DNA of 23,133 bases. Origin: Hemicentrotus pulcherrimus (lineage: Eukaryota; Echinodermata; Echinoidea; Camarodonta; Strongylocentrotidae). A program made the translations under genes and the position numbers. The stretch covers positions 5,529 through 28,661 of the forward strand of contig BEXV01003816.1 in assembly GCA_003118195.1 (NCBI GenBank). Direction: 5' to 3'. Positions within the stretch are counted from its first letter, which is position 1. The number at the start of each line of letters is the position of its first letter. Below are positions 18,860 to 23,133 of the stretch, piece by piece. Below the pieces are notes generated by a model, which saw nothing but the letters and a program-made list of their open reading frames with translations, was not told the DNA's origin and did no database searches.

Positions 18860-19600
18860 TGCTGATCGATAACTTCAATAGGGATTTTATGGAATTTGAT
18901 ATGAAGGTACATGATATTAAAATACAGGCTAAGTTCGATTTGGAGTATAAAGGTCATAACTCTTTAAATATATGAAAAAGAATACACATCTGGTTTGCGA
19001 TCGATGACTTTAGTAATGCTTAATATATTACTCATTGCAGATGTAGTATCTAAAATAATATCGCTAGTGAAGTGTTGAAGCGACGCATGAAACATCGTGA
19101 TCTTTTAGATCCCTTATTGACCACATTGCGAGACAAACGAATATCACCAGCGATATTATTTTCGAAACTTTGGTAATGTTTGACAGATCTTAATGAAATT
19201 TGGTATGAAGGTTCATGGTATAAAAACACAGCCTAAGTTCGATTTTAGAGTACTTAATTCAAAATTCAAAGGCCATAGCTCATTAAATATGCAAAAAAAT
19301 ACACATCTGGTTTCCGATCGATAACTTGAGTAATGTTTGACAAATTTTAATAAAATTTGATATGAAGGTACATGGTATCAGAACACAGCCTAAATTTGAT
19401 TTCCAAGTATATAGGTCAAAGGTCATAGCTCATTAAATATGCGAATCTAGTTTCCGGTCCAAACTTTAGTATTGTTTGACAGATTTTAATGAAATTTGAT
19501 ATGAAGGTTCATGGTATCAAAACCCAGCCTAAGTTCAATTTTGGAGTATGTAGGTCAAAGGTGAAAGGTCATAGCTCATTAAATATGCAAAAACACCTAA
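18860..19600 (+). repeat. Tandem array, about four units of 130-160 bp, with AGGTCA words
   Basis: Units share gatcgataactt, aatttgatatgaaggt, catggtat, cagcctaagttcgatttt, aggtcaaaggtcatagctca and ttaaatatgcaaaaa. The first unit is separated from the other three by the foldback at 19052-19162. A further degenerate unit lies at about 22225-22300. Confidence 0.85.
19052..19162. repeat. Small foldback insertion (111 bp) within the array
   Basis: Arms 19052-19070 (aaaataatatcgctagtga) and 19144-19162 pair with one mismatch. The element interrupts the tandem array: unit phrases actttagtaatg and actttggtaatg appear on its two sides. A MITE-like insertion is the simplest reading. Confidence 0.7.
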
Positions 19601-19771
19601 TTATTAATGCTCCCCAGGGAGTGGAGAATGTTCACACATTGTGTGCGGGTAAGCCTGAATCCGATGACCGGGGTAATAATATGATTGCAGGGCCCTCAGG
19701 GAGAACAGTATGAATACTGAAGAGGCTACCCTGGGTAAACAAAACATATTATTATTATTATTATTATTATT
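19600..19771 (+). repeat. SINE-like fragment ending in (ATT)n
   Basis: A GC-richer block (ccccagggagtggagaatg near 19613, then tgtgtgcgggtaagcctgaa) ends in about eight ATT units at 19748-19771. A sharp composition change and a 3' simple-repeat tail are typical of a retroposed element. No polymerase III promoter boxes were identified, so this is tentative. Confidence 0.4.
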
Positions 19772-20034
19772 AAAATGTGGTTAACTTCCTTGCCTAGTAA
19801 TATAATAGTATAGTCCAATGGAGGTAACTTGTTCTGACGTATATGTATAGAGGCCATTTGTACCCTGCGAGAGGATGCTATGCTTTGCATTGACTTGTTA
19901 CTATGTGAAATAACAATACCAGAAGACATTGAGGATGTGTCTTCAGGTGCAATTCTTGGTCCTTTTAGATTGAAACTTCAGAAGATATATTTTAGAATGA
20001 TGCTAATTGTTCAAAATTTACCCATGCCACACAG

Positions 20035-20277
20035 ACAATGAGAATCCAGTCATCAGTGGATGCCCAAGTGACCAGAGTGCCAACACAGACAGTGGAAATG
20101 CCAAAGCTGTTGTAACCTGGACACCACCTATAGCATCAGATAACTCTGGTGTTCAGACACTGACATCCACTAACAATCCTGGAGATTACTTTCCTATTGG
20201 AAACAACACAGTGACCTACACGTCAACAGATGCAGCAGGAAATACAGACACATGTACTTTCTATGTAGCTGTAACCG
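20035..20277 (+). CDS. Exon 6: HYR (hyalin repeat) domain
   Basis: One complete HYR domain in a single 243-base phase 1-1 exon, acceptor cacacag and donor CCG|gtaagt. It runs from DNENPVISGCPSD through VVTWTPPIASDNSGV and TSTNNPGDYFPIGNNTV to YTSTDAAGNTDTCTFYVAV. The conserved features are the CP near the start, the ASDNSG turn, the FPIGNNTVTYT strand, DAAGN, and the second cysteine in TCTF. HYR is an Ig-like beta-sandwich related to fibronectin type III, found in echinoderm hyalin and in many EGF- or sushi-containing surface proteins, where it acts in adhesion. The length of 81 residues is normal. The identification is firm; the ligand is unknown. Confidence 0.96.
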
Positions 20278-20929
20278 GTAAGTGATCAGAAAGGTCAAAT
20301 ATTGTGATAATGCATGAAAATTCTTTAGCATGTACATGTATATGTATACATTGACTTGAAGATCACTTCAGGATACTTTTCATGTTAGCTTTGACAAAAA
20401 AAAAACAATATTATGTTTCTTCCGAGTTTCATCACGAATTTGATTTCTCTCTTTGATCATTACAAAAATAATTTAAATTCAAACATTTCATAATCTCATG
20501 TCTTCGGATCTCAAATTCAGGATTATTACCCGAAGCAAGTGCCTCTTCTTTTCTTACATTCTCTAATAATTTGATATATTTTCTGTATTTTGGATCAGAG
20601 ATAACGATAATGCCCGATATCACATGTCCATACCTCACCTCCTTATTAACATGGGATGTCATTTTTCAGGCTATAACCTGATTTCAGGCTCTGACACAAC
20701 AACTTTTAGGATTTTTCATACGTGATAGTACAGTGTGAGCCAAAAAAAAGTTAACACCTAGAAACTTACTAATTATTTAAAAAAACAACTACATGTATGA
20801 ACAGTGAATGATTATGCATTTTATGAAAGAGTGTTTTATCCCAAATCATTTTGTATCAATTTTGTGGTGTGGTATGTGTTCACACTTGAATAAACATGGG
20901 GCATTGTTTGCGAGAGTGCAAAAATTTTA

Positions 20930-21435
20930 AATGGTTAAGTTTTTGAATTTTTGATAAAATTTTGAAAGTATAAGTCCTTAGTCAATGAAACTTAGACTAT
21001 AGGATTATCAAGTATCTCCAATCATGTGAATTGAATTTCAGATCACAAAGTCAAAGTCAAAGGTCATTTCAGGTCAATAGACTTAGACTATGTTGTGGCG
21101 TCATTATCAAAAACTTAACCTTTGAATTTTTGATATAATTTTGAAAGTATAAGTTCTTAGTCAATGAAACTTGGACTAATGGGTAATCAAGTATCCCCAA
21201 TCGTATGAGTAGGATTCAGGTCACTAAGTTAAGGTCAAAGGTCATTTTAGGTCAAGACTTTTTTGTGGCATCAACATCAAAATTTTGAATTTGTTCCATA
21301 TTTTCAAAAGTGTTTTTCGAAATTCCATGAACTTGTAAGCAAGGGTTATCAAGTATCACAAGTCATATGACCTAAATTCCAGGTCACTAGGTCAAAGGTC
21401 ATTTTAGGTCAGTAGACTTGGATTATGTTTTCACA
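20930..21435 (+). repeat. Tandem array, about three units of 170-190 bp, AGGTCA-rich
   Basis: Related to 16476-16860. Units restart near 20930, 21110 and 21279, each with tgaatttttgat or similar, ttttgaaagtataag, caagtat, and aaggtcaaaggtcatttt. The third unit is most diverged. Confidence 0.85.
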
Positions 21436-21600
21436 TCTTAATATGAGAATAAATAATACATTTTTGTTATTTGTTCATGATTCTTAATCAATATTCACTT
21501 CAAAATGCTGATTATATTCAGAGGATTTCATGGGCCACCCTGCCATTAATAATGTTCCAACCTCAATTTTTTATCATATCAAATTGCATAATGCAATACC

Positions 21601-21857
21601 TTTCCTATTTTTTACCTGTCATTAGCTACGGTTATCATTTTGTATTAACAACAACAAAAATGGAAATTTATTTCCAAAAGTTTATAAGAAAACAAGCAAT
21701 TATTAGAAGATAATCTTATAATGTTGTACATCATAATATTCCTCTCCTTCATTGTATAATTTGTGTCTTTATTATTTCATCTTTGTAAACCTTATACCGG
21801 TATGTTGGTTGTAGTCTTATTCATCTATTTATTAGTTTTGTTTGGGTACATATTTGT
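21601..21857 (+). repeat. Intron duplication, copy 2
   Basis: Homologue of 18591-18840, same orientation, differing by substitutions and small indels such as an extra accggt near 21796. Confidence 0.85.
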
Positions 21858-22047
21858 GTATGTACTTTACATGTACAGACCTATGGAAAGAAAAGCTTTA
21901 CAGCTGTCAATCAGCAGTGTTATTTTTCCAACCGTGTATATAATATATATATATATATATGACAAAAACAACAATAAATTGATGACTGCAGCTGCTCATA
22001 TAAATACAAAATTATGATAAACACTATAATTTGTATATTACTTTTAG

Positions 22048-22161
22048 ATATCAACGAATGTGCGTCAAACCCATGCCAGAATGGAGGAGTGTGCGTGGAT
22101 GAACTTGACTCGTACACTTGCAACTGTGCAAAAGGCTACGACGGCGCTAACTGTGAAATCG
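22048..22161 (+). CDS. Exon 7: calcium-binding EGF domain
   Basis: A 114-base phase 1-1 exon encoding one EGF module of about 38 residues: [20 protein letters not shown] then [18 protein letters not shown]. All six cysteines are present in EGF spacing. DINEC at the start and C-x-D-x4-Y-x-C form the calcium-binding consensus, with the aspartate in the beta-hydroxylation position. Such modules give rigid extracellular rods and protein contacts. Acceptor ttacttttag and donor TCG|gtaagt are good. The donor shows that at least one more exon follows, outside the window or unrecognised. Confidence 0.96.
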
Positions 22162-23133
22162 GTAAGTGTTTGCAATTATTTGATAAAGTAAGAGTCAGGT
22201 ATCTTGCAGTGCTAATGGACTAATAAGGGGACATGAGGTCAAAGGTCACAGGGCTCATTATGTATGCAAAAATAGCTTGTGATCGCGTTATTTATCGGGG
22301 TAATATTTCCCCTTCAGCAGATAGAGTTGTGTTTTAAAGGAGAATGAAATACCTCTCAAAACAGAATGGATATCGTTTTTCCAAATTATGAAATTACTCC
22401 TACACCTATTTGATTACTCAGCAATGGAACCTATCTCTCCAAAGTTCACAATTTCCTTGCTTCCCCATCTCCCATGAAAGTCGCCATGTTAATTGAGTTG
22501 TACGACTTGTGAGAATGCAAAAATGAATGCAAAAGTTCTCACCCTGAAGGGGGGGGGGGCAATCCCAGATACGCCACTGATATTTGTATTCCAGAGGTTA
22601 AAAACAAAAAAATAGTGGTTCAGCATATATTCTTTTCCCTGAAAAGTATACCAGGCTCTGATATTTTAAAGTCTGAATGAAAAGCGTATATGTGTTTAGG
22701 TGTATACATACAAGTATATTCATTACAGCAAACTTTCAAAAATGAATACAGGGCATCCTTTTTGAAAATAGTTTAGTTTTTTCTTCCAAATCAGATTTAG
22801 CAAGATGAAAAAGATATTAAATTAATGATATCATGAGAGCAATTAATGGAAACTGGTGCATATATATTATTCATGTAATTTATACCACTTGAATATACCT
22901 TGAAGGTCACACCTCGCCATCATGGTGATGAAGATCTCGCAGATATTGTGGTGTGGCAGGGTTAAAGGGACTAGGTAACATTGTTCAGATGAGAGATAGT
23001 GGTTCCAAGGTAGTGACTTCAATGCTAGATGTACGATTAAAGATAATCTGAAAATTTGAGTGAAAACGGACCATTATTCATGGTACAAATTGGGAAAAAC
23101 TGATCTGATCGATTCCTTAATTCTCCCAACTAG
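22162..23133 (+). other. Intron 7 (partial), no further exon recognised
   Basis: After the exon 7 donor there is a degenerate array unit (22225-22300) and a segment like the start of intron 5 (22299-22350, ttcagcagat and ttttaaaggagaatgaaa). A G run lies near 22549-22559. I searched for EGF- or HYR-like cysteine patterns and saw none before the window ends. Confidence 0.55.

Larger units (their letters stand above)
18296..20034 (+). other. Intron 5, repeat-rich
   Basis: A 1739-base GT-AG interval. It contains the block shared with intron 6 (18591-18840), a tandem array (18860-19600), a small foldback insertion (19052-19162), and a block ending in an ATT microsatellite (about 19600-19771). 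It ends in the acceptor ccatgccacacag. Confidence 0.7.
20278..22047 (+). other. Intron 6, repeat-rich
   Basis: A 1770-base GT-AG interval. 20278-20925 is mostly unique AT-rich DNA. Then come a tandem array (20930-21435), the second copy of the intron duplication (21601-21857) and an AT dinucleotide run near 21940-21960. It ends in acceptor ttacttttag. Confidence 0.7.
11570..22161 (+). other. Gene span: seven-exon membrane protein with HYR and EGF domains, 3'-incomplete
   Basis: Seven exons are joined by GT-AG introns of 567, 1336, 256, 3586, 1740 and 1770 bases, and every junction keeps phase. About 442 residues are encoded inside the window. Order: N-terminal leader (1-42), 13-residue repeat array (about 49-134), Lys/Arg-rich stretch, hydrophobic segment (about 183-201), four-cysteine region, HYR domain, Ca-binding EGF. 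Basic residues before the hydrophobic segment predict a cytoplasmic N-terminus and an extracellular C-terminus, but a cleaved internal signal peptide is possible. HYR plus EGF suggests cell-surface adhesion or matrix binding (inference from the families). The protein is not recognised as a named gene. The gene continues beyond 22161. Confidence 0.75.

Noticed and set aside
20729..20757. TA followed by cagtgtgagcc, an A run and gttaacacc, resembling a mariner-type terminal repeat
   Set aside because: No inverted partner was found nearby, so an element cannot be delimited.
16476..21435. Regularly spaced tandem repeats as a CRISPR-like array
   Set aside because: Units are long, contiguous and diverged, without unique spacers, in an intron-bearing eukaryotic gene.

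Overview
The window reads as animal genomic DNA, most likely from a marine invertebrate deuterostome (echinoderm-like; hemichordate or lancelet not excluded). The reasons are: an intron-rich gene with GT-AG junctions, a HYR (hyalin repeat) domain joined to a calcium-binding EGF domain, non-LTR retrotransposon remnants, and AT-rich introns filled with short-period tandem repeats carrying AGGTCA words. Nothing looks prokaryotic. The species assignment is inference.

Positions 1-11560 hold no host gene that I can support. This part contains a CpG-rich patchwork of direct and inverted repeats (191-620), two decayed minus-strand non-LTR reverse transcriptases (1753-3114 and 6972-8601), two dispersed non-coding repeat families (1296/8727 and 5936/8962), a diverged local duplication (4868-5255), two palindromic elements (6068-6119 with 9-bp flanking direct repeats; 9571-9728), and a 593-bp hAT-like MITE with a perfect 8-bp target-site duplication (10568-11160).

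From about 11570 to 22161 I assemble one plus-strand gene from seven exons whose reading phases all agree. In order the exons encode a short N-terminal leader, a 13-residue Ser/Glu/Lys-rich tandem repeat array, a basic stretch followed by one hydrophobic segment, an unrecognised four-cysteine ectodomain, a HYR domain and a Ca-binding EGF domain. The last exon ends on an open splice donor, so the gene runs past the window. The prediction is a single-pass membrane protein with a cytoplasmic low-complexity N-terminus and an extracellular adhesive C-terminus.

The introns are a nest of mobile DNA. Intron 4 holds an outer element with matching ends at 14821 and 17866. Into it went a second hAT-MITE copy (15362-16314, imperfect 8-bp duplication) and a TIR-bounded element (16360-17749), itself filled with tandem repeats. 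Introns 5 and 6 share a duplicated block of about 250 bp and tandem arrays containing AGGTCA direct repeats.
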